In this document: positions 36,821 through 45,054 of the stretch, piece by piece
How the letters are laid out: every line of letters begins with the position of its first letter
Numbering within the stretch: position 1 is the first letter of the stretch
NCBI GenBank assembly: GCA_937871985.1
Contig: CALMPB010000248.1
Span: forward strand, 1-58,977
From: an uncultured Burkholderiaceae bacterium
Lineage (GTDB): Bacteria > Pseudomonadota > Gammaproteobacteria > Burkholderiales > Burkholderiaceae
Length of the DNA: 58,977 bases
Direction of reading: 5' to 3'
The notes under the pieces: model-generated
Seen by the model: the letters and a program-made list of their open reading frames with translations, nothing else
The model's database searches: none
What the model was told of the DNA's origin: nothing
Position numbers and translations under genes: made by a program

Positions 36821-37795
36821 ATGGCAGAAAGAAGCTTGCGCGCGATACCCGTCCTGGCTATTTTGGCACTGGCCATCGCCGCCCCCTTTACGTTGTCGTC
36901 GTTCATGACATTCCAGCTTGCGGCCGTGCTGACGTACGCTCCCGCTGTTCTGGGCCTGGTCATCATCACGGGGCTGACCGGGCAGCTTGCGCTTGGCAAT
37001 GGCGCTTTCTTCGCGGTGGGCGCCTACACGACCGCCATATTGGTGCAGACGTACGGCTGGCCTTTCTGGGCGACCTTTCCCGTCGCGGCGGCCATTTCGT
37101 TTGCGGGCGGTGTGCTGTTCGGCATACCGGGCTTGCGTCTTCGCGGCCATTTTCTGGCGGTGCTGACCTTATCCATCGCGGTTGCCGTGCCGCAGGTGAT
37201 CAAGCATTTCGAAGGCTTGACCAAGGGCGCCAGCGGCATGTCGGTTTTTCTGCCGGATCCGCCGGCTTGGCTGGGAATGGATTCGACGCAAATGGCGTAT
37301 TTCGTGGCTCTGGCCGTGACGGTGCTGGCGTTCGTCATGACCAGGGCGCTGCGCGTCAGCCGCATCGGCCGCGCGTTGGAAGCCGTGCGCGACAACGAAC
37401 TGGTCGCCGTGTCGCTCGGCATCAATGCGGCGTACTTCAAGGTGGCCGCATTCGGCTACAGCACCTTGCTGGCGGGTCTGGGCGGCAGCGCCTTCACCGT
37501 CTCCGTGGGATTCGTCGCGCCCGAGAACTTCACCATCGACCTTGCCGCGTTCCTGATTATCGCCCTGGTTGTCGGAGGCAAGAAATCCGAGTGGGGGGCG
37601 TTGATAGGCAGCTTGTTCATCGTGGTCGTACCGCTGTACGCCGGCAGCATTGCTCCGGCCTTGTCGGGTTTGTGTTTTGCCGCAGCCGTCATCCTGTTCA
37701 TTCTTCTCCTCCCCGAGGGAATGGCCGGACTGCCGCGGCGTGTCGTCCGGGGATATCAATGGGCCGCCAGCGCGGGTAAGCGCAACGGCCCCTAA
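36821..37795 (+). CDS. Branched-chain-type ABC transporter permease (LivM-like), catabolic region
   Basis: This 324-residue inner-membrane permease has the LivM pattern GLTGQLALGNGAFFAVGAYT near residues 47-66, GIPGLRLRGHFLAVLTLSIA near 97-116 and ALVVGGKKSEWGALIGSLFI near 247-266. The ATG at 36821 lies 2 bases beyond the LivH-type stop. An open frame extends upstream through the preceding gene but is a shadow. It completes the transmembrane pair of this importer. Confidence 0.9.
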   Translation: MAERSLRAIPVLAILALAIAAPFTLSSFMTFQLAAVLTYAPAVLGLVIITGLTGQLALGNGAFFAVGAYTTAILVQTYGWPFWATFPVAAAISFAGGVLFGIPGLRLRGHFLAVLTLSIAVAVPQVIKHFEGLTKGASGMSVFLPDPPAWLGMDSTQMAYFVALAVTVLAFVMTRALRVSRIGRALEAVRDNELVAVSLGINAAYFKVAAFGYSTLLAGLGGSAFTVSVGFVAPENFTIDLAAFLIIALVVGGKKSEWGALIGSLFIVVVPLYAGSIAPALSGLCFAAAVILFILLLPEGMAGLPRRVVRGYQWAASAGKRNGP

Positions 37796-37812
37796 AACAG
37801 GGAGAGCATGTG

Positions 37813-39024
37813 ATGCGAAGTCTCAGATGGTTGGCCGTGGGTTTCGGCCTGGCAGTGTTGAGTTCCAATATCCAGGCGCAGTCGGCTTCTCCTGGAATTA
37901 CCAATGATACGGTTACGATAGGCACCATAGGGCCTCTTTCAGGCCCGGCCGCGCCGCTGTCCATCTACAACCGGCAGATCGAAGCTTATGCCAAGTACCT
38001 GAACGATCAGGGCGGCGTTCGGATGGGGGACGGCAAGACACGCAAGCTCGAGGTGCGTCTGCTCGATTCCGGCGGCATGCCGGCACGGGCCGTATCCTCG
38101 GCGCGTGAGCTGGTCGAGAAGGACAAGGTCTTCGCGCTCGTCGGCGTTTTCGGCACGAACGAGAACAAGGCGATTGTCGACTACATGAACGGCAAGCATA
38201 TTCCTCATGTGTATCTGCTGAGCGCGGCCCCGGACTGGGGCCAGCCCAAGAAGTATCCATGGACCATCGGTTTTCCGCCGGTGCCTGCCACGCAGACGGC
38301 TATCTACGGCGACTACATCAAGAAGGTGAAGCCGAACGCCAAGGTTGCCGTGCTGTATGGCGCCGACGAATACGGCAAGGATGGCCTGGCCGGCATCAAG
38401 AAAGCACTGGCGGGCAGCGGTGCGACCGTTGTGGCGGCGGAAAGCTTCGAGCGCACCGATGCCACCGTGGACTCCCAGATCGTCAAGCTGGCCAACAGCG
38501 GAGCGGACACCTTTCTGGATTTCGCGATTGGACGCGCGGCGGCCCAGGCCCTGCAAAAGGCCAGCGACATCGGCTGGAAGCCGCTCACGATCGTGGAGGC
38601 CACCACGGCTTCGTCGGGCCTGCTCAAGCGCTTGCCGCAGGATGTCATCGAGGGGGTCGTCAGCGCCATGTACCTGAAGGATCCCTCGGCGGAGCGATTC
38701 AAGAACGACGAGGGCGTCAAGACCTACCTTGCTGCGATGAACAAGTACTACGGCGCGGGTTTCGACCCGACCGCCCAGCCTATGGGCGTAGCGCTGACGC
38801 AGGCTTTTGTGAAAGCTCTGGAGCAGATGAAGGTCCCGACGCGTGATGAGTTGATGGCGGTCTTGCGCAAGGTGGATAATCAGGAGAACGACTTCCTGCT
38901 GCCAGGCGTGCATTTTAACAACGCCTCGACGGGCGGCTACCCGATCACGCAGATGCAGATCGTCGTCGTCAAGAACGGCGTTCTTGTGCCCCAAGGCGCC
39001 ATTGTCACTGGCGCGCCGCGTTAA
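37813..39024 (+). CDS. Periplasmic binding protein of the second Liv-type transporter
   Basis: This protein of about 403 residues has a signal peptide (MRSLRWLAVGFGLAVLSSN, cleavage after QAQS) and a type 1 binding-protein domain beginning TVTIGTIGPLSGPAAPL. Later landmarks such as VAVLYGADEYGKDGLAGIK and DFAIGRAAAQALQKASDIG are typical of Peripla_BP_6 proteins for amino acids and aromatic acids. GGAGAG precedes the ATG at 37813; GTG 37810 is one codon earlier. It should deliver the substrate of the catabolic region to the LivHM-like permease. Confidence 0.9.
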   Translation: MRSLRWLAVGFGLAVLSSNIQAQSASPGITNDTVTIGTIGPLSGPAAPLSIYNRQIEAYAKYLNDQGGVRMGDGKTRKLEVRLLDSGGMPARAVSSARELVEKDKVFALVGVFGTNENKAIVDYMNGKHIPHVYLLSAAPDWGQPKKYPWTIGFPPVPATQTAIYGDYIKKVKPNAKVAVLYGADEYGKDGLAGIKKALAGSGATVVAAESFERTDATVDSQIVKLANSGADTFLDFAIGRAAAQALQKASDIGWKPLTIVEATTASSGLLKRLPQDVIEGVVSAMYLKDPSAERFKNDEGVKTYLAAMNKYYGAGFDPTAQPMGVALTQAFVKALEQMKVPTRDELMAVLRKVDNQENDFLLPGVHFNNASTGGYPITQMQIVVVKNGVLVPQGAIVTGAPR

Positions 39025-39114
39025 GCGCAGCCGGTTGTGCCGTAGTGCCTGATTCCGCGCCGAGCTGCTTCGGCAAGGAATCAGGCGGTTTTCAGCACCA
39101 GCAGAGAGTTACCG

Positions 39115-40824
39115 ATGGATATCGTTTTTTCAGACTATTTTCCCTACGACCACCATGAGCCCGAGCTGCCGCCGCTGGTGGACGGCGCGGATGGCAAGCG
39201 CCGCCGCGTAGTCATCGCAGGCGGAGGGCCCACGGGCTTGGCTCTGGCGTTGGCTCTCGCGGTGCAGGGCATTCCCTCGGTCGTGCTCGAGGCGGACGCC
39301 ACGGTTTGCACCGGCAGCCGGGCCAGCGCCTTTACCCGGCGCACGATGGAGATACTCGATCGCCTGGGAGTGATCGACAGTGTGCTCGATACCAGCCTGC
39401 GCTGGAAAGAGGGCTGGACTTTCCATGGCATGACCGAGATTGCGCGCATGCGGCTGCCGGACGACGACGAGCAGAAGTTCCCTCCGTCCATCAGCCAGTT
39501 GCAGAACTATATCGAGCATTGCCTCGCGCGCAAGGCAAAAGAAGACTACTCCGATCTCATCGAGATACGCTGGCAGTCCAGGCTTTGCGGCCTCGAAGCC
39601 GACGGGCAGGGAGTGCGCCTGGAAGTCCAGACGCCCTTGGGCGACTATCGCATGCAGGCCGATTGGCTGGTCGCCTGCGATGGAGGCCAGAGTTTCGTGC
39701 GTAGCGCTCTGGGACTGCGGATGCGCGGCAAACGCCATGCGGGCCGCTACGTCATCATCGACATCCGCATCGATACGGATAATCTGCGTGCGGGCCGGCA
39801 TTGCTGGTTTGCGCCGCCTTCGCAGCCGGACGGCACTTTGCTGATGTACAAGCAGCCGCGCGGCATGCTTCGCTTCGACTATCAAATCAGCGAGGACGAA
39901 GTCGAGTCCGCTTCGAAGCCCGAGGAGGTGTTCAAGCTCGTACAGAAGCACCTCGACATGCAGGGCATCAAAGAACCCTGGGAGCCGGTGTGGCTGAGCC
40001 TGTATCGCGCAAGCGCCCTGACTTTGGATAATTACCGCCATGGCCGCGTCCTGTTCTGTGGAGACGCGGCGCATCTCGTGCCGATATTCGGTGTGCGCGG
40101 CATGAACTCCGCGATCGAGGATGCCCACAACCTGGCCTGGAAACTGGCCCTGGTGATCGAAGGGCGGTGCGATGTGTCCTTGCTGGACAGTTATTCCCAG
40201 GAACGCATTTTTGCTGCCGAGGCAAATCATCGCTACGCGTCGCGCGGCGCCGAGTTCATGGCTCCCCCTTCCAAGCCGCACGCCCTGATGCGGGACGCGG
40301 TGCTGACGCTTGCGCCCGGGCATGATCAATTGCGGGATCTGGTGATTCCGCGACAGCATACGGCGACGGTGCTGAGCGATTCGCCGTTGACGGTACCCGA
40401 TGCGGCCGGGGCCTTCCAGGGAGGGCCGCCGCCCGGCGGCGTGCTGCCTGAATGCCGTGTGCGCGTTCACGCGGCGTCGGGTAGTTTCGACGGCTTCCTC
40501 ACCGACGTGCTGGGGCATCGGTTCGATGCGTTCTATTTCAGCGACGTGGGCGAAGCGCCTTCGTCGATCCGGGATGCCTGCGGGCAGGCGGCGGAGCTGG
40601 TTCCGTTCGCGCTGCATGTCGCCGCTCGCAAACCTCCGGCCGGGCCGACGAATGACTATGTTGAAGACAGCACGGGCAGGCTGTTCCAGAATTTCGATGC
40701 CGAGCCCGGGACGCTGTACATCGTGCGCCCCGATGGACATATTATGGGAAGATGGCGGCACGCTGCGGCGTCCGACATTCTTGCCGCGGTGCGGCGCTTG
40801 CCGCTGATGCGCAAGGCGGCTTAG
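39115..40824 (+). CDS. FAD-dependent aromatic monooxygenase (PheA/MhpA family)
   Basis: This 569-residue flavoprotein monooxygenase has the Rossmann motif VVIAGGGPTGLALALALA at about residues 32-49, the DG motif LVACDGGQSFVRSALG near 185-200 and the GD motif RVLFCGDAAHLVPIFGVRG near 310-328, then the thioredoxin-like C-terminal domain of phenol-hydroxylase type enzymes. The family hydroxylates phenolic or hydroxy-heteroaromatic substrates with NAD(P)H and O2. In context it would act after the molybdenum hydroxylase. The substrate cannot be read from sequence. Confidence 0.9.
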   Translation: MDIVFSDYFPYDHHEPELPPLVDGADGKRRRVVIAGGGPTGLALALALAVQGIPSVVLEADATVCTGSRASAFTRRTMEILDRLGVIDSVLDTSLRWKEGWTFHGMTEIARMRLPDDDEQKFPPSISQLQNYIEHCLARKAKEDYSDLIEIRWQSRLCGLEADGQGVRLEVQTPLGDYRMQADWLVACDGGQSFVRSALGLRMRGKRHAGRYVIIDIRIDTDNLRAGRHCWFAPPSQPDGTLLMYKQPRGMLRFDYQISEDEVESASKPEEVFKLVQKHLDMQGIKEPWEPVWLSLYRASALTLDNYRHGRVLFCGDAAHLVPIFGVRGMNSAIEDAHNLAWKLALVIEGRCDVSLLDSYSQERIFAAEANHRYASRGAEFMAPPSKPHALMRDAVLTLAPGHDQLRDLVIPRQHTATVLSDSPLTVPDAAGAFQGGPPPGGVLPECRVRVHAASGSFDGFLTDVLGHRFDAFYFSDVGEAPSSIRDACGQAAELVPFALHVAARKPPAGPTNDYVEDSTGRLFQNFDAEPGTLYIVRPDGHIMGRWRHAAASDILAAVRRLPLMRKAA

Positions 40825-40833
40825 GAGCACTCC

Positions 40834-41040
40834 ATGACACGCGATGAAGTTGAAGATCTCTATAACGAACTGTGCGCCGTCCTGACCGGCGCGGGCGAAA
40901 AAAACACGAATATGGTTCTGGCGCGGCTGACCCTGCTCCTGATGCTGAATATGACGGATGCCAAGTTGGTGGCATCCTTGATCAACGAGGCCGCGCAAGG
41001 GTACGCCGACGCGTCCGAGACTGACGAGGTGACGGTGTGA
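40834..41040 (+). CDS. Small helical protein, DUF2783-like
   Basis: This 68-residue protein is mostly helical, with the core LARLTLLLMLNMTDAKLVASLI. It resembles the DUF2783 family, small proteins often found beside flavin monooxygenase and dehydrogenase genes; that match is from memory. It starts 9 bases after the monooxygenase stop with GGAG upstream and overlaps the next gene by 4 bases, so it is surely translated with them. It may be a partner or chaperone of the monooxygenase; no function is established. Confidence 0.65.
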   Translation: MTRDEVEDLYNELCAVLTGAGEKNTNMVLARLTLLLMLNMTDAKLVASLINEAAQGYADASETDEVTV

Positions 41041-42155
41041 CGATTGAACTGGTAAGACTGGATGTTCAGGTTGGGGCTGCTCAAGAGAGCCAATCCGGCC
41101 TGCAAATGATGAATCCGCGCATTTGGGGCGTGTTCCACGGAGCTGCCGGCGCGCGGTGCGCCGCCATCGTCATACATCCAACCTCGAATTTCCATGCCCA
41201 CTATTTGCTGGAGCCGCTGTCGCGGCGCGGCGTGGCCATGTTTGCGTTGAATACGCGCTATGCCGGCAACGATTCCGTACTGTTGTTCGAACGGGCCATT
41301 CAGGATCTGGGCGCGGGCGTCAAGTGGCTGCGCGCGCAAGGCTACGAACGCGTGCTGCTGATTGGCAATTCGGGGGGCGCGGCGCTGGTTTCCTTGTATC
41401 AGGCGCAGGCCGAGAAGCTGACGATCACGCACACGCCGGCGGGAGATCCGATCGCCCTGAGCGAGCAGGATCTGCCGCCGGCGGACGGCATTGCGCTGTG
41501 CGCGGCGCATCTGGGCCGGTCGCGCATTATCGAGAACTGGATAGACCCGGCGGTCATCGATGAAGCCGATCTGCTGGCCTCGGATCCCAGCCTGGACATG
41601 TTCAATCCCGCCAACGGGCCCGCGTACGCGCCGGAGTTCATGGAACGTTATCGCTCGGCGCAGAAGGCCAGGATGCAGCGGATCACAGCCTGGGTTCAGG
41701 CCAGGCTGAGGCAGCTGCGGGCTGCGCCGGAAGGCCCTCGCGACATGGCGTTCATCGTTCATCGCACGCTAGCGGATCCACGCTGCATGGATCCGTCCAT
41801 CGACCCCAACGATCGCGTTCCGTGCACCACCATATGGGGGCCTCCCAAGGCGCAGAACTACGCCGCCAACAGCATGGGGCGCTATACGTCGTTGACGGGG
41901 TTCATGAGCCAATGGTCGCCGCTGAGCTGCGCCGACGGGCCGACCAACCTGGCCCGCACGTCGGTGCCCGTCGTGTTGTTCGAGCATACGGCGGATTCTT
42001 CGATTTTCCCCCGCGACAACGAGGTCTGGGCGCAGGCGGCGGGCTCTCGCATGGAGCGCCATCAGTTGAAGGGCGGCGACCACTATCTTACCGGCCGCCC
42101 CGATCTGGTCGAGCAGATGTCGGACGCCATTGCCGCATTCGCCCAGCGGCTGTAG
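41037..42155 (+). CDS. Alpha/beta hydrolase of unknown substrate
   Basis: This 372-residue protein has an alpha/beta-hydrolase core with HPTSNFHAHYLLEPL as oxyanion-hole region at about residues 45-59, the nucleophile elbow IGNSGGAAL near 110-118 with Ser, and the catalytic His in GGDHYLTGRP near 347-356. An insertion of about 150 residues between the strands holds a lid-like segment. GNSGG replaces the usual GHSxG. In the operon it could hydrolyse a ring-cleavage product or an amide or ester. It overlaps the small DUF2783-like gene by 4 bases. Confidence 0.75.
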   Translation: MTIELVRLDVQVGAAQESQSGLQMMNPRIWGVFHGAAGARCAAIVIHPTSNFHAHYLLEPLSRRGVAMFALNTRYAGNDSVLLFERAIQDLGAGVKWLRAQGYERVLLIGNSGGAALVSLYQAQAEKLTITHTPAGDPIALSEQDLPPADGIALCAAHLGRSRIIENWIDPAVIDEADLLASDPSLDMFNPANGPAYAPEFMERYRSAQKARMQRITAWVQARLRQLRAAPEGPRDMAFIVHRTLADPRCMDPSIDPNDRVPCTTIWGPPKAQNYAANSMGRYTSLTGFMSQWSPLSCADGPTNLARTSVPVVLFEHTADSSIFPRDNEVWAQAAGSRMERHQLKGGDHYLTGRPDLVEQMSDAIAAFAQRL

Positions 42156-42203
42156 CGCGCATCGTCGCGCTCGATCATTCAGATTTAAAGGATGGAGGTC
42201 ATC

Positions 42204-42716
42204 ATGAGCATTGCTATCCAGAAACTCAATCACTTTGCCTACCGCTGCAGGGACGCGGAGGAAACCCGGCATTTCTACGAGGATATTCTCGGCTTGCCGC
42301 TCTATCACATCGTGAGGGCCGACAATGTGCCGTCCACTGGCGAGCATAATCCCTTCTGCCATCTGTTCTTCAAGATGAACGACGGTTCCTGCGTTGCCTT
42401 CTTCGATCTGGGCGACGACGTGGCGGCCGATCCATCGCCCAATACTCCGGCCTGGGTGAACCATCTGGCGCTTGAGGTTTCCACCAGGGACGAACTGCTT
42501 GCTTTCAAGAGCAAGCTGGAGGCCGCGGGCATAGCGGTTTTGGGCGTGACCGATCATCACACCATGGAGTCCATCTATTTCTTCGATCCGAACGGATTGC
42601 GCGTGGAGCTGGCGTGCTGGAAGGTCAGCATGGACTACATGGAGCGCGAGGCAAAAAGGGCGCATGCTCAGTTGGACGAATGGACGGCCCAGAAGCGGGC
42701 GCATCTGGATGGTTGA
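42204..42716 (+). CDS. VOC-superfamily metalloprotein (extradiol-dioxygenase/glyoxalase-like)
   Basis: This 170-residue VOC-fold protein has two beta-alpha-beta-beta-beta modules. Metal-ligand candidates are His in LNHFAYRCRD (residue 9), His in VNHLALEV (about residue 88) and Glu in LRVELACW (about residue 136), the 2-His-1-Glu pattern of extradiol dioxygenases and glyoxalases. DPNGLRVEL is typical. GGAGG lies 5 bases before ATG 42204; the earlier ATG 42192 lacks spacing. It could cleave or isomerise the product of the flavin monooxygenase. Confidence 0.8.
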   Translation: MSIAIQKLNHFAYRCRDAEETRHFYEDILGLPLYHIVRADNVPSTGEHNPFCHLFFKMNDGSCVAFFDLGDDVAADPSPNTPAWVNHLALEVSTRDELLAFKSKLEAAGIAVLGVTDHHTMESIYFFDPNGLRVELACWKVSMDYMEREAKRAHAQLDEWTAQKRAHLDG

Positions 42717-42785
42717 TTGCCCGTCGGACTGATGGAGGGGCTTGATGAGAAATACGATTACCCGGTCTTATGAAGGAACAACGGT

Positions 42786-43448
42786 ATGGAGTTGAAAGGC
42801 GGCCAGCAGATAGCGGCATCGGTCGAGCAGGTTTGGGCGGGGCTCAATGATCCCGAAGTGATGCAGCGCTGCCTGCCTGGATGCGAATCGGTAGAGCGTG
42901 AATCCGAATTCGCCTTCAACAGCAAGCTGCTATTGAAGGTTGGCCCCGTGTCGGCCCGCTTCTCCGGCCGGGTGGAGATGCAGGACGTCGACGCGCCGCA
43001 TCGATGCACGCTGATTTTCCAGGGGACGGGCGGGGCGGCGGGATTTGCGCGCGGCGAGGCCAAAGTGAGCCTGGAGCCGCGAGACGGCGGGACTTATCTC
43101 GAGTACGACGCGACGATCAATGTGGGCGGGAAGCTGGCGCAGATAGGAGCGCGGCTGGTCGATTCGACGGCCACGAAACTTGCCGGGCAGTTTTTCGAAC
43201 GCTTCCGTGCGGTTTTCGACCCTCAGGCGCAGGAGGAAGGCGCGCCCGATGCGTTACAGGCAGAGCCCGCGCCGTTGGGCGCAGGGCCGACGGCCAAGGC
43301 TGGGGGTTCCGCCGCGGCGAAGCCCTCCGGGATAGCCGCCGAACGGACGCAGGCCTTGTGGCCGACGCGGTTTTGGCAGTCGCGGATCGTCTGGTTCGTA
43401 GCTGGCGCGATACTGTCCTATCTGGCTTCGTCCGCCTGGACAAGATAG
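42786..43448 (+). CDS. coxG: CoxG-like SRPBCC protein with C-terminal membrane anchor
   Basis: This 220-residue protein has a CoxG/SRPBCC domain at residues 1 to about 150 (MELKGGQQIAASVEQVWAGL, LPGCESVER, FSGRVEMQ), a Pro/Ala-rich linker of about 40 residues and a C-terminal transmembrane segment (RIVWFVAGAILSYLASSAW). In carboxydotrophs CoxG tethers CO dehydrogenase to the cytoplasmic membrane. Here it likely recruits the molybdenum hydroxylase to the respiratory chain. It is the last gene of the catabolic operon. Confidence 0.88.
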   Translation: MELKGGQQIAASVEQVWAGLNDPEVMQRCLPGCESVERESEFAFNSKLLLKVGPVSARFSGRVEMQDVDAPHRCTLIFQGTGGAAGFARGEAKVSLEPRDGGTYLEYDATINVGGKLAQIGARLVDSTATKLAGQFFERFRAVFDPQAQEEGAPDALQAEPAPLGAGPTAKAGGSAAAKPSGIAAERTQALWPTRFWQSRIVWFVAGAILSYLASSAWTR

Positions 43449-43522
43449 CGACAGCCCGGGCTGCTCCGCGACGTTTCGCCGGCGCGCCTCCCTCGATCCC
43501 GGAACACAACACCTACGGACGT

Positions 43523-43557
43523 AAAAAAGCCGAAAATGGAAACCCCATCTTCGGCTT
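43523..43557 (-). terminator. Rho-independent terminator of gcdH
   Basis: Read on the minus strand: AAGCCGAAGATGG (43557-43545), 5-base loop, CCATTTTCGGCTT (43539-43527), then a T-tract ending at 43523. The stem is 13 base pairs with one G-U pair. The U-tract lies only on the gcdH side, so it primarily ends gcdH transcription, 56 bases after its stop. It may also act weakly on the convergent coxG operon. Confidence 0.85.
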
Positions 43558-43612
43558 GGATGACTACCTTGCCCGCGCCGCGCCAAAAGCGCGGCACATC
43601 GGACACGACATA

Positions 43613-44806
43613 TCAATAAAACGCCTGCAGCCCCGTTTGCGCGCGACCCAGGATCAGCGCGTGAACGTCGTGCGTACCCTCGTACGTGTTCACCACTTCC
43701 AGGTTCACCAAGTGGCGCGCCACGCCGAACTCGTCCGAAATGCCGTTGCCGCCCAGCATGTCGCGCGCCAGGCGCGCGATGTCCAGCGACTTGCCGCAGG
43801 AATTGCGTTTCATGATCGACGTGATTTCCACCGCCGCCGTGCCTTCGTCCTTCATGCGGCCCAGGCGCAGGCAGCCTTGCAGCGCCAGCGTGATTTCCGT
43901 TTGCATGTCGGCCAGCTTCTTTTGAATGAGCTGGTTCTGGGCCAGAGGACGGCCGAACTGCTTGCGGTCCATCGTGTACTGGCGGGCCGTGTGCCAGCAG
44001 AACTCCGCCGCGCCCAGCGCGCCCCAGGCGATGCCGTAGCGCGCCGAGTTGAGGCAGGTGAACGGACCCTTGAGGCCTGAAACGCCCGGCATCATCTGTT
44101 GTTCGTCGACCTCGACTTCGTCCATGACGATTTCGCCCGTGATGGAGGCGCGCAGGCCCACTTTGCCGTGGATCGCCGGCGCCGACAAACCCTTCCAGCC
44201 CTTTTCGAGGATGAAGCCGCGGATCTTGCCGTCGTAATCGCCGCCCACGCACTTGGCCCACACCACGAACACATCGGCGATGGGCGAGTTGGTGATCCAC
44301 ATCTTGTTGCCCGTAAGCTTGTAGCCGTTGGCCGTCTTGACCGCGCGGGTTTCCATGCTGCCCGGGTCGGAACCGTGGTTGGGTTCGGTAAGGCCGAAGC
44401 AGCCTATCCATTCGCCGCTGGCCAGCTTGGGCAGGTATTTCTTTTTCTGCTCTTCACTGCCGAATTCGTTGATGGGCACCATGACTAGGGAGGACTGCAC
44501 GCTCATCATCGAACGATAGCCCGAATCCACGCGCTCGACTTCGCGGGCGATAAGGCCGTAGCACACGTAGTTGAGCCCCGAGCCGCCGTATTCGACGGGA
44601 ATGGTGGGGCCCAGAAGGCCCAGCTCGCCCATTTCCTTGAAAATGCCGGCGTCGGTTTTTTCGTGGCGGAAAGCCTCGAGCACGCGCGGCTGCAGTTTGT
44701 CCTGGGCGTAGGCCTGAGCGGCGTCGCGCACCATGCGTTCTTCTTCAGTAAGCTGCGAATCCAGGAGTAGGGGGTCTTCCCAGTGGAACGAGGGGGCCGA
44801 GGACAT
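43613..44806 (-). CDS. gcdH: Glutaryl-CoA dehydrogenase
   Basis: This 397-residue acyl-CoA dehydrogenase has the GCDH N-terminus ([20 protein letters not shown]), [18 protein letters not shown] near residues 134-151, and the catalytic Glu in [15 protein letters not shown] near 376-390. The enzyme oxidatively decarboxylates glutaryl-CoA to crotonyl-CoA in lysine, tryptophan and dicarboxylate breakdown and passes electrons to ETF. It diverges from a LysR gene. A CoA-transferase gene often found with gcdH is absent. Proximity to the catabolic operon could matter if that pathway ends in glutarate, but that is speculation. Confidence 0.94.
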   Translation of the reverse strand: MSSAPSFHWEDPLLLDSQLTEEERMVRDAAQAYAQDKLQPRVLEAFRHEKTDAGIFKEMGELGLLGPTIPVEYGGSGLNYVCYGLIAREVERVDSGYRSMMSVQSSLVMVPINEFGSEEQKKKYLPKLASGEWIGCFGLTEPNHGSDPGSMETRAVKTANGYKLTGNKMWITNSPIADVFVVWAKCVGGDYDGKIRGFILEKGWKGLSAPAIHGKVGLRASITGEIVMDEVEVDEQQMMPGVSGLKGPFTCLNSARYGIAWGALGAAEFCWHTARQYTMDRKQFGRPLAQNQLIQKKLADMQTEITLALQGCLRLGRMKDEGTAAVEITSIMKRNSCGKSLDIARLARDMLGGNGISDEFGVARHLVNLEVVNTYEGTHDVHALILGRAQTGLQAFY

Positions 44807-44999
44807 AAGGATGCTCCGTGATGTAATAAGTTTAGGTTTAAAGTATTTTTGCCGAAAACGCCATGTTTATCAAGTCTTGTCTGACTGCGTGGAAACCGGA
44901 TCGATGGGTGGGCCGCGGAATGTGGCTGCGGCGGCGTTGGGGGCGGAATTCAGTATTTCCTAAGCATATGTGAGCATAAAGCACAAAGCAATTGATAAA

Positions 45000-45040
45000 A
45001 TTGCACAATATAGTGCGATTTCCGTAAACTGCACTAGTTT
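45000..45040. promoter_or_regulatory. Inverted repeats in the gcdH/LysR divergent region
   Basis: ATTGCAC-AATATA-GTGCGAT at 45000-45019 is a 20-base inverted repeat with one mismatch and fits the T-N11-A pattern of LysR sites. A second element, AAACT-GCACT-AGTTT, lies at 45026-45040. Both are just upstream of the LysR gene and within the 248-base gap to gcdH. This is the expected place for autoregulation and for activation of gcdH. Confidence 0.6.
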
Positions 45041-45054
45041 TTCAGGAGTCGGCG

